DNA of 64,000 nt, taken from NCBI RefSeq assembly GCF_001598035.1, contig NZ_CP014835.1:248001-312000 (forward strand). The letters are read 5' to 3'. Position numbers and translations under genes: made by a program. Of the stretch, positions 38,492 through 47,989 are shown piece by piece (within the stretch, counting starts at the first letter, position 1; each line of letters starts with the position of its first letter). This DNA comes from Streptococcus halotolerans. Its GTDB lineage: Bacteria > Bacillota > Bacilli > Lactobacillales > Streptococcaceae. The notes beneath the pieces are model-generated. The model was not told the origin of the DNA and did no database searches. It saw only the letters and a program-made list of their open reading frames with translations.

Positions 38492-40363
38492 ATGACTGAT
38501 TTTATTGTTGAACAATTAACCAAATCTGTGGGAGATAAGACTGTTTTTAAGGATATTTCCTTTATTATTCATGATTTGGACCGTATTGGGATTATTGGGG
38601 TTAATGGTACGGGGAAAACAACCCTTTTAGACGTTATCTCTGAAAAGCTAGGTTTTGATGGCGATGTGTCACCATTTATCAAAGCAAATGGTTATAAGAT
38701 ATCCTACTTAACACAAGAGCCTGAATTCGATGATAGTAAAACGGTTTTGGATACGGTCTTGTCATCTGATTTGCGCGAGATGCGCTTGATTCGTGATTAT
38801 GAGACAATCATGGCTAATTATTCAGAAGATAGGCAGGCTGAACTCGAAAAAGTCATGGTTGAGATGGATTCTCTTGATGCTTGGACCATTGAAAGTGAGG
38901 TCAAGACAGTTCTTTCCAAACTTGGCATTGGTGATTTGACACAAAAAGTGGCTGATTTGTCAGGTGGTCTTCGCCGTCGTGTGCAATTGGCACAAGTCTT
39001 ACTTGGAAATGCAGATTTATTGTTACTAGACGAGCCAACCAACCATTTGGACATTGATACGATTGCTTGGTTGACGAACTTTTTGACTAATACTAAAAAG
39101 ACTGTCCTTTTTATCACCCATGACCGTTATTTTTTAGATAATGTGGCGACGCGTATCTTCGAATTGGCAGATAGTAACCTGACAGAATATCAGGGAAACT
39201 ACCAAGATTATGTGCGCTTGCGTGCCGAACAAGACGAGCGTGATGTGGCTGCCATGCATAAGAAAAAACAGCTCTACAAACAAGAATTAGCCTGGATGCG
39301 CACTCAGCCTCAAGCTCGCGCGACTAAGCAACAGGCTCGTATCAATCGTTTTCAAGAATTGAAAAAAGATGTCCATCAGGATATTAGTTCGGAAGATTTG
39401 GAAATTAATTTTGAAACCAGCCGTATCGGAAAGAAAGTCATCAATTTTGAACACGTGGATTTTTCCTACGGTGCTACTAAACCCATCCTTTCTGATTTTA
39501 ATCTGATTATCCAAAATAAGGATCGTATCGGGATTGTTGGGGACAATGGGGTTGGGAAGTCAACACTGCTTAACTTGATGACGGGTGACTTGACGCCAAC
39601 GGCTGGTAAGTTAGTTATCGGTGAAACGATTCGAATTGGCTATTTCTCGCAACAAATTAAGGACATGGACGAGAGTAAACGTGTGATTTCATACCTACAA
39701 GAAGTGGCAGATGAAGTCAAAACAACAGTAGGGACAACTAGTGTTAGTGAGCTATTGGAACAATTTCTTTTTCCACGTTCAACGCATGGTACTCAGATTG
39801 CTAAATTATCAGGGGGTGAGAAAAAACGCCTTTATCTCTTGAAGATTTTGATCGAAAAACCCAATGTGCTTCTGCTGGACGAACCAACTAATGATTTGGA
39901 TATTGCGACCTTAACCGTTTTAGAGAATTTCCTATCAGGATTTGCTGGGCCAGTGATTACAGTTAGTCATGACCGATACTTCTTGGATAAGGTTGCCAAT
40001 AAAATCCTGGCTTTTGAAAATGGCGATATTAGAGCTTTTTATGGCAATTACACGGATTATCTCGATGAAAAGGCCTTTGAAACGAACAGCTCTGCCATGC
40101 TCGCCAAATCACAAGCGCCAAAGACAGAAAAAACGCGTCAAGAAAAGAAACGCATGTCCTATTTTGAAAAGCAAGAGTGGGCAAGTATCGAGGACGACAT
40201 TGCCCAGTTAGAAGAAGCCATTGAAGCGATTGAGGCTGCTATGTTAGAGAATGCCAGCAATTATGGTGAATTGGCAACCTTACAGCGTGTCTTAGACGAT
40301 AAAAATGAAGCGCTACTTGAAAAATACGAGCGTTATGAGTATTTGAGCGAGTTAGACGACTAA
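38492..40363 (+). CDS. ABC-F family ATPase (Uup/YfmR type)
   Basis: A 623-residue protein with two ABC domains and no membrane segments: Walker A GVNGTGKTT and GDNGVGKST, signatures LSGGLRRRV and LSGGEKKRL, Walker B LLLDEPTNHLD and LLLDEPTNDLD, the linker between domains (about 240-310), and a C-terminal coiled coil (IAQLEEAIEAIEAAM onward). This layout fits Uup/YfmR translation factors that act on stalled ribosomes. I use ATG 38492, which begins MTDFIVEQLTKSVGDK. Confidence 0.92.
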   Translation: MTDFIVEQLTKSVGDKTVFKDISFIIHDLDRIGIIGVNGTGKTTLLDVISEKLGFDGDVSPFIKANGYKISYLTQEPEFDDSKTVLDTVLSSDLREMRLIRDYETIMANYSEDRQAELEKVMVEMDSLDAWTIESEVKTVLSKLGIGDLTQKVADLSGGLRRRVQLAQVLLGNADLLLLDEPTNHLDIDTIAWLTNFLTNTKKTVLFITHDRYFLDNVATRIFELADSNLTEYQGNYQDYVRLRAEQDERDVAAMHKKKQLYKQELAWMRTQPQARATKQQARINRFQELKKDVHQDISSEDLEINFETSRIGKKVINFEHVDFSYGATKPILSDFNLIIQNKDRIGIVGDNGVGKSTLLNLMTGDLTPTAGKLVIGETIRIGYFSQQIKDMDESKRVISYLQEVADEVKTTVGTTSVSELLEQFLFPRSTHGTQIAKLSGGEKKRLYLLKILIEKPNVLLLDEPTNDLDIATLTVLENFLSGFAGPVITVSHDRYFLDKVANKILAFENGDIRAFYGNYTDYLDEKAFETNSSAMLAKSQAPKTEKTRQEKKRMSYFEKQEWASIEDDIAQLEEAIEAIEAAMLENASNYGELATLQRVLDDKNEALLEKYERYEYLSELDD

Positions 40364-40376
40364 GACAGGGGAGATT

Positions 40377-41744
40377 ATGCATCAAACAGAGACTCTAAAG
40401 GAGAAAATCAGCTTATTTCTCAAGCTTTTTTTCCCTATTTTAATTTATCAATTTGCCAATTTTTCAGCAACCTTCATTGATACTATGATGACGGGTAAGT
40501 ATCGTACCGTTGACTTGGCAGGTGTTTCTATGGCTGGGAGCCTCTGGAATCCTTTCTTTACCTTGTTAACGGGTATTGTGTCAGCCTTGGTTCCCATTAT
40601 CGGACAACACTTGGGACAGCGAAATCTTCACAAAGTCAAAGATGATTTCCACCAATTTATCTATATTGCTTTGATGTTGTCAGCAGTCCTTTGGCTTATT
40701 GTTCATGTTGGAGCCATTCCAGCTCTAACGCATTTTAATCTGGAACCATCTGTTGTAAGGGTTGGACAAGGTTATCTGTCCTGGATTTCAATGGGGATAT
40801 TGCCCTTACTTTTATTTAGTGTCTGCCGTTCTTTCTTTGACTCTTTGGGCTTGACCAAGTTGTCCATGTATCTTATGTTGCTCTTGCTACCCTTTAATTC
40901 ATTTTTCAACTATATCTTGATTTATGGAAAACTAGGTCTTCCTAAGATGGGGGGAGCAGGGGCCGGGCTTGGAACAGCCTTGGCATATTGGTTGCTCTTG
41001 CTAGTAGTAATAGCTGTCATGGTTGTTCATCCGACTATCAAATCTTTTCAAGTTTGGCAGTGGACGGCACCAAATAAAAAATTATTGAAACAAGGTTTCT
41101 TGCTGGGCCTACCAATTGGTTTACAAATTTTTGCGGAAGTGGCTATTTTTGCGACTGTCAGCTTGTTCATGGCTAAATTCTCGACAGAGATTATTTCAGC
41201 CCACCAGTCAGCCATGAATTTTACGACCCTCCTTTATGCCTTTCCGCTTAGCATTTCAATCACCATGCCGATTGCTATTTCCTTTGAAATTGGAGCAGGG
41301 AATTACAAGTCGGCTCGTGATTTTGCTAAAATTGGACGCTTGACAGCTATTGTTTTTGCGATTGTGACATTGACGTTCTTGTATTTCTTTAGAGAGCAAG
41401 TGGCCTACCTCTATGGTTCGGGGGATAGCTTTATCAGGTTGACAACTGAGTTCTTGGTTTACGCCTTTTTCTTCCAGTTGGCTGATGCTTTTGCGGCACC
41501 TATTCAAGGAATTTTACGTGGTTACAAGGACACTACCTACCCATTTGTTATTGGTGTTTCAGCTTACTGGGCCGTCGCTCTTCCGGTAGGTTGGTCACTT
41601 GATTTGATGACAACTTTAGGTCCCAAGGCCTACTGGATTGGGCTGATTGCTGGCCTCTTTTCTTGTGGTATTCTCTTGCGTTTGCGCTTGGCAATCATTG
41701 AGAAGCGTTATAAAGCTGGCAATCCTTTGGAGAGAGTGGTGTAA
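40377..41744 (+). CDS. MATE family efflux transporter
   Basis: A 455-residue, twelve-helix MATE exporter (FPILIYQFANFSATFIDTMM, then PIIGQHLGQRN, symmetrical second half MPIAISFEIGAGNY). It exports cationic drugs or metabolites using a Na+ or H+ gradient; substrate unknown. It lies 13 bases after the ABC-F gene and is likely co-transcribed. Confidence 0.9.
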   Translation: MHQTETLKEKISLFLKLFFPILIYQFANFSATFIDTMMTGKYRTVDLAGVSMAGSLWNPFFTLLTGIVSALVPIIGQHLGQRNLHKVKDDFHQFIYIALMLSAVLWLIVHVGAIPALTHFNLEPSVVRVGQGYLSWISMGILPLLLFSVCRSFFDSLGLTKLSMYLMLLLLPFNSFFNYILIYGKLGLPKMGGAGAGLGTALAYWLLLLVVIAVMVVHPTIKSFQVWQWTAPNKKLLKQGFLLGLPIGLQIFAEVAIFATVSLFMAKFSTEIISAHQSAMNFTTLLYAFPLSISITMPIAISFEIGAGNYKSARDFAKIGRLTAIVFAIVTLTFLYFFREQVAYLYGSGDSFIRLTTEFLVYAFFFQLADAFAAPIQGILRGYKDTTYPFVIGVSAYWAVALPVGWSLDLMTTLGPKAYWIGLIAGLFSCGILLRLRLAIIEKRYKAGNPLERVV

Positions 41745-41788
41745 GGTATGATCATTAGACTGATTTAGTGAGCAGATACTATATTAGG

Positions 41789-42336
41789 ATGGCTGAGAGT
41801 GTTCGTTCTAGTTTAAAAAGAATAGGTTTAGATAAACCTGAGACAACCTATTGTGATCCTTCCTTAGCTGATTTGGCCGATGCTTGTCATCAAGATACCC
41901 AATCAGCTGAGATGATGGCTGGTGACATGATTGTATTCTGGGTGGTTCAGGTAGTTTTGGCAAAACCACTGATAGCATATGTGAACGTCAAAAGCGTTAT
42001 GTTGCTGAAAAAGCTAAAGGTAAGGGATTGGAAGTCGCTATCTGTTCAGCTAAAGAAGTTGATTATGATAAGATGTATTGACAGGTTTCGACAATCAAAA
42101 GCAGCCGTTGATGGCTTGATGTGATGGATTCCAGTTCTATCTGTATCAGAGTTGTCTAGTCTGCTTGTGATTTTCATTGAGTATTAGAGATGACAGAAGT
42201 CTTAGCACAAGCTGTTAGACCATATGAAAGTTTGGAATTTGAGCATTTAGATGCTCTATTAGCTAATGATTATGAGCATCATGCGATGACTATTGGGATG
42301 ATGGAAGATTTGAAAAAAGAGTGTTTAGCGGTATAG
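41789..42336 (+). pseudogene. Broken gene of unknown function, interrupted by a RUP-like element
   Basis: The frame from ATG 41789 (MAESVRSSLKRIGLDKPETT) runs to about 41930, then must shift to continue as LGGSGSFGKTTDSICERQKR and ICSAKEVDYDKM. At about 42077 a RUP-like repeat breaks in. After it an open end (MTEVLAQAVRPYESLEFEHL, stop at 42336) may be the C-terminus. I do not recognise the family. It lies directly upstream of the ABC exporter pair and could once have belonged to it. Confidence 0.55.
42077..42186. repeat. RUP-like small mobile repeat
   Basis: About 110 bases ending TTTTCATTGAGTATT, with AGTTCTATCTGTATC in the middle; closely like the element at 47586-47690. The left end is degenerate. 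RUPs are non-autonomous repeats known from pneumococci and thought to be moved by IS630-type transposase. Confidence 0.7.
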
Positions 42337-42357
42337 CTAAACTAGAAAAGGAAAGAT

Positions 42358-44100
42358 ATGGCATTAATTTGGTCTTATTTGAAAAAATACCCTAAGTGGT
42401 TATTTTTAGATATTTTAGGAGCCTTTCTCTTTGTTGTGGTCAATTTGGGCTTACCGACTATTTTGGCTAAAATGATTGACGAAGGCATTAATATGCGTGA
42501 TGTTGACCAGCTTTACTTTTGGGGCTGGATGATGTTAATTGTGGTAATCTTAGGGATTGTTGGCCGGATTGTTTTGGCTTACGCTGCTGGGAAACTAACC
42601 ACAACGATGATTCAAGACATGCGTAATGATATGTATGATAAACTTCAGGATTATTCTCATAGTGAGTACGATAGAATTGGGATTTCATCCTTGGTAACAC
42701 GTATGACGAGTGATGCGTTTGTGCTGATGCAATTTGCAGAACAAAGCTTGCGTCTTGGTATGGTAACGCCAATGATGATGATTTTCTCAGTCGTTATGAT
42801 TTTCCTGACTAGCCCATCTTTGGCATGGATTGTTGCAGTATCCATTCCGTTTTTGGCTTGGGTTGTTGCCTATGTGGCTATCAAAACGAAACCCTTATCT
42901 GAAAAACAACAAAAAACACTTGATAAAATTAACCAGTACGTCCGTGAAAATCTTACTGGGCTTAGAGTGATTAGAGCCTTTGCTCGAGAATCCTTTCAAG
43001 AGGAACGTTTTGATGGGAAAAATGAAGAATACTCAGAAACCTCTCAGTCTCTCTTTATTTTGACAGGTTTGACTGAGCCATTATTTGTGCAAATTATCAT
43101 TGCGATGATTGTTGCTATTGTTTGGTTTGCGTTAGATCCTTTAAGACAAGGAACTTTACAAATTGGTGACTTAGTTGCCTTTATCGAATACAGTTTCCAC
43201 GCGCTCTTTTCATTTCTACTGTTTGCCAATCTGTTTACCATGTATCCTCGTATGGCGGTATCCAGTAGACGGATTCAAGAAGTCATGGATATGTCGATCT
43301 CTATCTCTAAAAATGAAGATGGCATAACAGAGACGGAAACGAGAGGCTATTTAGAATTTGACAATGTCACTTTTGCTTATCCTGGTGAGACAGAATCACC
43401 AGTGCTTCATGATATTTCCTTTAAAACCAAACCAGGTGAGACAATTGCCTTTATCGGTTCGACTGGTTCAGGGAAATCTTCTCTGGTTAACTTGATTCCT
43501 CGTTTTTATGACGTGACGTTTGGTCGTATCTTAGTGGATGGCGTTGATGTTAGGGATTATAATCTTAAAGCACTTCGTCAGAAAGTTGGGTTTATTCCAC
43601 AAAAAGCGCTCCTCTTTACAGGAACTATCGGAGAAAACTTAAAATATGGTAAGGCAGATGCGACTCATCCAGAATTAGATGAAGCGAGCGATGTGGCGCA
43701 AGCCCGAGAATTTATTGAGAGTCGTGAGAAGCGTTATGAAACCCATCTAGCTGAAGGTGGTTCCAACCTGTCAGGGGGACAGAAACAACGCTTGTCCATT
43801 GCTCGTGCCATTGTTAAAAAGCCTGATATTTACATTTTTGATGATTCCTTTTCAGCGCTGGACTACAAAACGGATGCTACTCTTCGCCGTCGTTTGAAAG
43901 AAGTGACTGAAGACGCAACTGTTTTGATTGTGGCACAACGTGTTGGTACAATCATGGATGCTGATCAGATTATCGTCCTTGATGAAGGTGAGATTGTTGG
44001 CCGCGGCACACACGATGAGTTGATGGTATCCAATGACATCTACCGAGAAATTGCCAATTCGCAGCTTAATAGTCAAAACTTAGAGGAAGGAGAAGCTTAA
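42358..44100 (+). CDS. Heterodimeric multidrug ABC exporter subunit, LmrC-like
   Basis: A 580-residue half-transporter: six membrane helices (about 1-320) and an ATPase domain with Walker A GSTGSGKSS and intact LSGGQKQRL. Walker B ends FDDSF, with Asp replacing the catalytic Glu, and the switch His is Gln (IVAQRVGT). These changes make one of the two ATP sites non-hydrolysing, as in LmrCD/BmrCD exporters. TAATG overlap with the next gene. Substrate probably drugs or lipids. Confidence 0.92.
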   Translation: MALIWSYLKKYPKWLFLDILGAFLFVVVNLGLPTILAKMIDEGINMRDVDQLYFWGWMMLIVVILGIVGRIVLAYAAGKLTTTMIQDMRNDMYDKLQDYSHSEYDRIGISSLVTRMTSDAFVLMQFAEQSLRLGMVTPMMMIFSVVMIFLTSPSLAWIVAVSIPFLAWVVAYVAIKTKPLSEKQQKTLDKINQYVRENLTGLRVIRAFARESFQEERFDGKNEEYSETSQSLFILTGLTEPLFVQIIIAMIVAIVWFALDPLRQGTLQIGDLVAFIEYSFHALFSFLLFANLFTMYPRMAVSSRRIQEVMDMSISISKNEDGITETETRGYLEFDNVTFAYPGETESPVLHDISFKTKPGETIAFIGSTGSGKSSLVNLIPRFYDVTFGRILVDGVDVRDYNLKALRQKVGFIPQKALLFTGTIGENLKYGKADATHPELDEASDVAQAREFIESREKRYETHLAEGGSNLSGGQKQRLSIARAIVKKPDIYIFDDSFSALDYKTDATLRRRLKEVTEDATVLIVAQRVGTIMDADQIIVLDEGEIVGRGTHDELMVSNDIYREIANSQLNSQNLEEGEA

Positions 44101-45872
44101 TGACAAATCAATCCCATGTTTTTAAACGCCTTTGGTCTTATTTAAGAAAATACCAAGGAGCGGTCTATATTGCTATCTTCTTAAAAGTGATTAGCGCTGT
44201 TATGAATGTGCTCGAGCCGTTTGTCTTGGGGCTTATTATTACAGAACTTACTAGCAACCTTTTGGACATCGCCAAGGGAGTTGAGGGAGCGAGTATCAAT
44301 GTTAGCTACATTGCCTTTGTTTTAGCGCTTTATGCTGTTCGTGCCCTCTTTTATGAAATTGGCGCCTACGGTTCTAATTACTTTATGACGAAAGCTGTTC
44401 AAAAGAGTATTAAAGATTTGCGGAATGATCTCAGCCAAAAAGTCAATACCATTCCCGTATCTTACTTTGATAAACATCAATTTGGAGATATGCTTGGCCG
44501 TTTTACCAATGATGTTGAAACTGTTTCAAATGCTTTACAACAAAGCTTTTTACAGATTATCAATGCTTTTTTAAGCATTATCTTGGTTGTTGGGATGGTT
44601 CTTTATCTCAATTGGAAATTAGCCATGATTGTGATTATTATGATTCCCCTGACCTATGTGTCAGCACAAGCGATTGTTAAAAAATCACAGCCCTATTTTA
44701 AAAAGCAAGCAGATGCTCTAGGTGCGATGAATGGTTTTGTCCAAGAAAAATTAACAGGCTTTAATGTGCTGAAACTTTATGGTCGAGAAGAAGCGTCAGC
44801 TGAGGAATTTCGTCAAATCACTCAAAATCTTCAAGAGGTTGGGTTTAAGGCTAGCTTCCTTTCAGGAATGATGATGCCTGTTCTTCATGCCATTTCAGAC
44901 AGTATTTATTTGATTTTAGCTGTTTTTGGTGGGCTTCAAGTCATCTCTGGTAAATTAACGGTTGGTAATCTTCAAGCCTTTGTTCAATATACTTGGCAAA
45001 TTTCGCAACCCATCCAAACGATTTCGCAGTTAGCAGGTTTACTTCAAAGTGCTAAATCATCGCTGGATCGTATTTTTGCAGTGCTGGATGAAGCAGATGA
45101 AGCTAACAAAGTGACTGAAGTGCTTGAAGCAGATTTAACTGGTCAAGTTAGTTTTAACCATGTTGATTTCCAATATGTTGAAGGAAAACCATTGATTCGT
45201 GATTTCAACTTGGAAGTCAAACCAGGTGAGATGATTGCCATCGTTGGTCCAACCGGAGCTGGTAAGACCACGATGATCAATCTGTTAATGCGCTTTTACG
45301 ATGTGACGTCAGGCTCTATTACGGTGGATGGTCACGATATTCGTCACCTGTCTCGTCAAGATTTTCGTCAGCAGTTTGGCATGGTATTACAAGATGCTTG
45401 GCTCTATGAAGGTACCATTCAAGAAAACCTTCGCTTTGGAAATCTAAACGCTACAGAGGAAGAGATTGTTGAAGCAGCCAAAGCTGCCAATGTGGATCAC
45501 TTTATTCGTACCTTGCCTGGTGGTTACAAAACGGATATGAACCAGGAGTCAAGTAATATTTCTCAAGGTCAGAAGCAGCTTTTGACCATCGCGCGTGCTC
45601 TTTTGGCAGATCCTAAAATTTTGATTTTAGATGAAGCCACGTCATCCGTTGATACCCGCTTAGAACTCTTAATTCAAAAAGCCATGCGGCGTTTGATGCA
45701 GGGACGGACTAGCTTTGTGATTGCTCATCGTCTCTCTACTATTCAAGAAGCTGATAAAATTCTTGTTCTTAAAGATGGTCAAATCATCGAACAAGGTAAT
45801 CATGATAGTCTCCTAGCTGACAAAGGATTTTATCATGACCTTTACATGAGTCAGTTTGCCTCGCAAAACTAA
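44100..45872 (+). CDS. Heterodimeric multidrug ABC exporter subunit, LmrD-like
   Basis: A 590-residue partner half-transporter with six membrane helices and an ATPase domain: Walker A GPTGAGKTT, Walker B ILILDEATSSVD with the catalytic Glu, switch His in VIAHRLST, but a degenerate signature ISQGQKQLL. This complements the LmrC-like subunit so that one composite site is consensus and one is not. A terminator follows, into which an IS has inserted. Confidence 0.92.
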   Translation: MTNQSHVFKRLWSYLRKYQGAVYIAIFLKVISAVMNVLEPFVLGLIITELTSNLLDIAKGVEGASINVSYIAFVLALYAVRALFYEIGAYGSNYFMTKAVQKSIKDLRNDLSQKVNTIPVSYFDKHQFGDMLGRFTNDVETVSNALQQSFLQIINAFLSIILVVGMVLYLNWKLAMIVIIMIPLTYVSAQAIVKKSQPYFKKQADALGAMNGFVQEKLTGFNVLKLYGREEASAEEFRQITQNLQEVGFKASFLSGMMMPVLHAISDSIYLILAVFGGLQVISGKLTVGNLQAFVQYTWQISQPIQTISQLAGLLQSAKSSLDRIFAVLDEADEANKVTEVLEADLTGQVSFNHVDFQYVEGKPLIRDFNLEVKPGEMIAIVGPTGAGKTTMINLLMRFYDVTSGSITVDGHDIRHLSRQDFRQQFGMVLQDAWLYEGTIQENLRFGNLNATEEEIVEAAKAANVDHFIRTLPGGYKTDMNQESSNISQGQKQLLTIARALLADPKILILDEATSSVDTRLELLIQKAMRRLMQGRTSFVIAHRLSTIQEADKILVLKDGQIIEQGNHDSLLADKGFYHDLYMSQFASQN

Positions 45873-46006
45873 GCTGTTTCATTCTGCTTGTTATACTAAA
45901 GTTTAGCTAGTGTGTTTTAAGCTGGTCGCTTGTCATGCTACAAGAATATAGCTAATAAAATAACCGTTGAGGAACTGACTCTCAATCATTACTTTTTTAC
46001 TTATAG

Positions 46007-46051
46007 GACTTAGCATTGAGCCAAATATCAGGTATAATGCTAAGTCTTTTT
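46007..46051 (+). terminator. Terminator of the ABC exporter operon, split by the IS
   Basis: Perfect 11-bp stem GACTTAGCATT / AATGCTAAGTC with an 18-base loop and TTTTT. The 8-bp IS target CTTTTTAG starts in the last stem base and includes the T-run. The T-run stays intact on this side. Confidence 0.8.
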
Positions 46052-47479
46052 AGGGCTCTTTGTCAACTGTAGTGGGTTGACTTATAGTTAACACCGAGAG
46101 AGGACCAGTTTGGTCTTCTCTTTTGTTGTATTCAAAGCAAGATAAATCCGTTTTTTGAAGTTTTCGAAGTTCCTAAAGCCAAAAGCATTTCGCTTAATGA
46201 CTTTAATAAGGTTGTTGGTCGCCTCTAGTTTGGCATTGGAATAAGGTAGTTTCAGGGCGTTGATAATCTTTTCCTTGTCTTTTAGAAAGGTTGATAAGAC
46301 GGTCTTGAAGATGGGATGGACTTGTTTGATGGTATCAGAAATGAGTTCAAAGAAGTGTTTCTCCTGCTTTTCTTGGAAATGAAAGAGAAGGCATTGGAAG
46401 AGTTCATAGTGGTGACGTAGCTCATCAGAGTAGCTCAAAAGACGTTGCACAATCTCTTGATTGGTCAAGTGCATGCGAAAAGTTGGACGATAAAACCGTT
46501 TATCGTTTAGGTTACGACTATCTTGTTGGATGAGTTTCCAGTAACGTTTCAAGGCCTTATATTCGTGAGATTGACGCTCAAATTGGTTCATGATTTGGAT
46601 ACGGAGACGGTTCATAGCGCGAGATAAATGTTGAATAATGTGGAACCTATCGAGAACAATCTTCGCCTTAGGAAACAGTGTCTTAGCGATGTCATAGTAG
46701 GGACTAAACATATCCATGGTGATGACTTTAACACGACTGCGCACCTTGTGAGAATACCGCAAAAAATGATTTCTGATGACAGCTTGCGTCCGACCATCAA
46801 GGATAGCGATAATCTTGTTAGCATCGAAATCTTGGGCAATAAAGCTCATCTTTCCCTTCTTAAAAGCATACTCATCCCAGGACATGTTCTCGGGTAACCA
46901 GGTTAAATCGGTCTTGCACTCAAAGCGGTTGAGCTGCCGATAGACGGTTGACACAGAGACAGACAGGTCTTCAGAGATTTTTGTCATTGCCTCACGACTC
47001 ATGAGTTTGTCGGTGATTTTGTGGTTAATGATGTTGGGAATCTGGTGATTTTCTCTGACCAGAGAGGTCTTAGCAACAGCCATTTTCCCACACGCTTGAC
47101 ATTTGAAGCGACGCTTTTTGAGACGAATCAGTACTTTACAACCCGCCATTTCCAGATAGGGAATTTTGCAAGGCTTTTGGAAATCGTACTTTGTCATTTT
47201 TCCTTGACAAACAGAGCATTGAGGGGGATCATAATCTAACTTGGCATGATACTCTCTGTGAGTGAAGAACTTGTCAAATGTCTTTTCAAAAGTGATGTTA
47301 GGGTCTTTAATGTCGAGCGAATCTTTGATATAATCTAGTTGTTCCATATGAGTCTTTCTAATGAGTGGTTTAGTCGCTTTTCATTATAAGTCATATGGGA
47401 CTTTTTTGCTATATTCAAAAAGACTCCATAATCTCCGAGAAGAATTTACCCACTACAGAAATTATAGAGCCCTTTTTAG
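46046..47479. mobile_element. ISL3-family insertion sequence, complete, with 8-bp target duplication
   Basis: The element spans 46054-47471 (1,418 bases). Its ends GGCTCTTTGTCAACTGTAG and, inverted, GGCTCTATAATTTCTGTAG are imperfect terminal repeats ending in TGGGT. CTTTTTAG is duplicated on both sides (46046-46053 and 47472-47479), the 8-bp duplication typical of ISL3. It carries one intact transposase and should be active or recently so. Confidence 0.95.
46088..47347 (-). CDS. ISL3-family transposase
   Basis: A 419-residue transposase, full length and uninterrupted. The N-terminal zinc-ribbon pairs CSVCQGKMTKYDF and RRFKCQACGKM, the helix-turn-helix ISEDLSVSVSTVYRQL, and the DDE domain (WDEYAFKKGK, ITMDMFSPY with catalytic Asp, VLDRFHIIQH, and the C-terminal PYSNAKLEATNNLIK with catalytic Glu) are all present. 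It moves the element by cut-and-paste or copy; no second ORF is needed. Confidence 0.95.
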   Translation of the reverse strand: MEQLDYIKDSLDIKDPNITFEKTFDKFFTHREYHAKLDYDPPQCSVCQGKMTKYDFQKPCKIPYLEMAGCKVLIRLKKRRFKCQACGKMAVAKTSLVRENHQIPNIINHKITDKLMSREAMTKISEDLSVSVSTVYRQLNRFECKTDLTWLPENMSWDEYAFKKGKMSFIAQDFDANKIIAILDGRTQAVIRNHFLRYSHKVRSRVKVITMDMFSPYYDIAKTLFPKAKIVLDRFHIIQHLSRAMNRLRIQIMNQFERQSHEYKALKRYWKLIQQDSRNLNDKRFYRPTFRMHLTNQEIVQRLLSYSDELRHHYELFQCLLFHFQEKQEKHFFELISDTIKQVHPIFKTVLSTFLKDKEKIINALKLPYSNAKLEATNNLIKVIKRNAFGFRNFENFKKRIYLALNTTKEKTKLVLSRC

Positions 47480-47531
47480 CTACCCTTTTTGTGTTGGGGA
47501 AATGGCTGGTGCGAATCGACTTTTTATACTC

Positions 47532-47587
47532 ATCCAAAATCAAAAACTAACTTTCTGTAACCATTGTCTGTTGACGGTGGTTTTTAA
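47532..47587. repeat. 56-bp dispersed repeat, copy 1
   Basis: Matches 58378-58433 at 53 of 56 bases (both contain AAATCAAAAACTAACTTTCT). Another partial, inverted copy (TTTTTTGATTTTGGATGAG) lies near 61212. Nature unknown. Confidence 0.75.
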
Positions 47588-47690
47588 TACTCTTCAAAAT
47601 CAAAGGCAGACCTTATTGACATGATTTGATGAACTTTAGTTCTATCTGTATCGGCGTTGCCTAGTTTGTTTTTGATTTTCATTGAGTATT
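47586..47690. repeat. RUP-like element, complete
   Basis: 105 bases with inverted ends AATACTCTTCAAAATCAAA and, reversed, AATACTCAATGAAAATCAAA; the length and end sequences match the pneumococcal RUP repeat. A related copy lies at 42077 and a half copy at 32354. The rest of 47691-47950 shows no gene. Confidence 0.8.
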
Positions 47691-47989
47691 CACAGCAGTG
47701 TTTAGCCTTGGCCTTAACTATACTTGCTTGAGAGATGTTAAAAGGGTACTTTAAGTAACAACGGTTGTCCATAAACCCTGTAAGGCATATAGTTAGTTTT
47801 AGGCTCACTAAAGAAAAAGGAAAGTATCATCAGGCCTAATCCATTTAGGGCATTCATTACCTTAATGTGACGTCTATTTGTCTTGTAAGCTTAGCAGATA
47901 CTGTTTGGTGTCAGAAATCTATTTTTGTATTTTGTCAGACTTTTTAGGATTTGTTATAATGACACTAAGGATTAGAAATGGAGCGAAGC

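Noticed and set aside
46628..46897. Plus-strand open frame within the ISL3 element
   Set aside because: It is a shadow of the intact transposase on the other strand.
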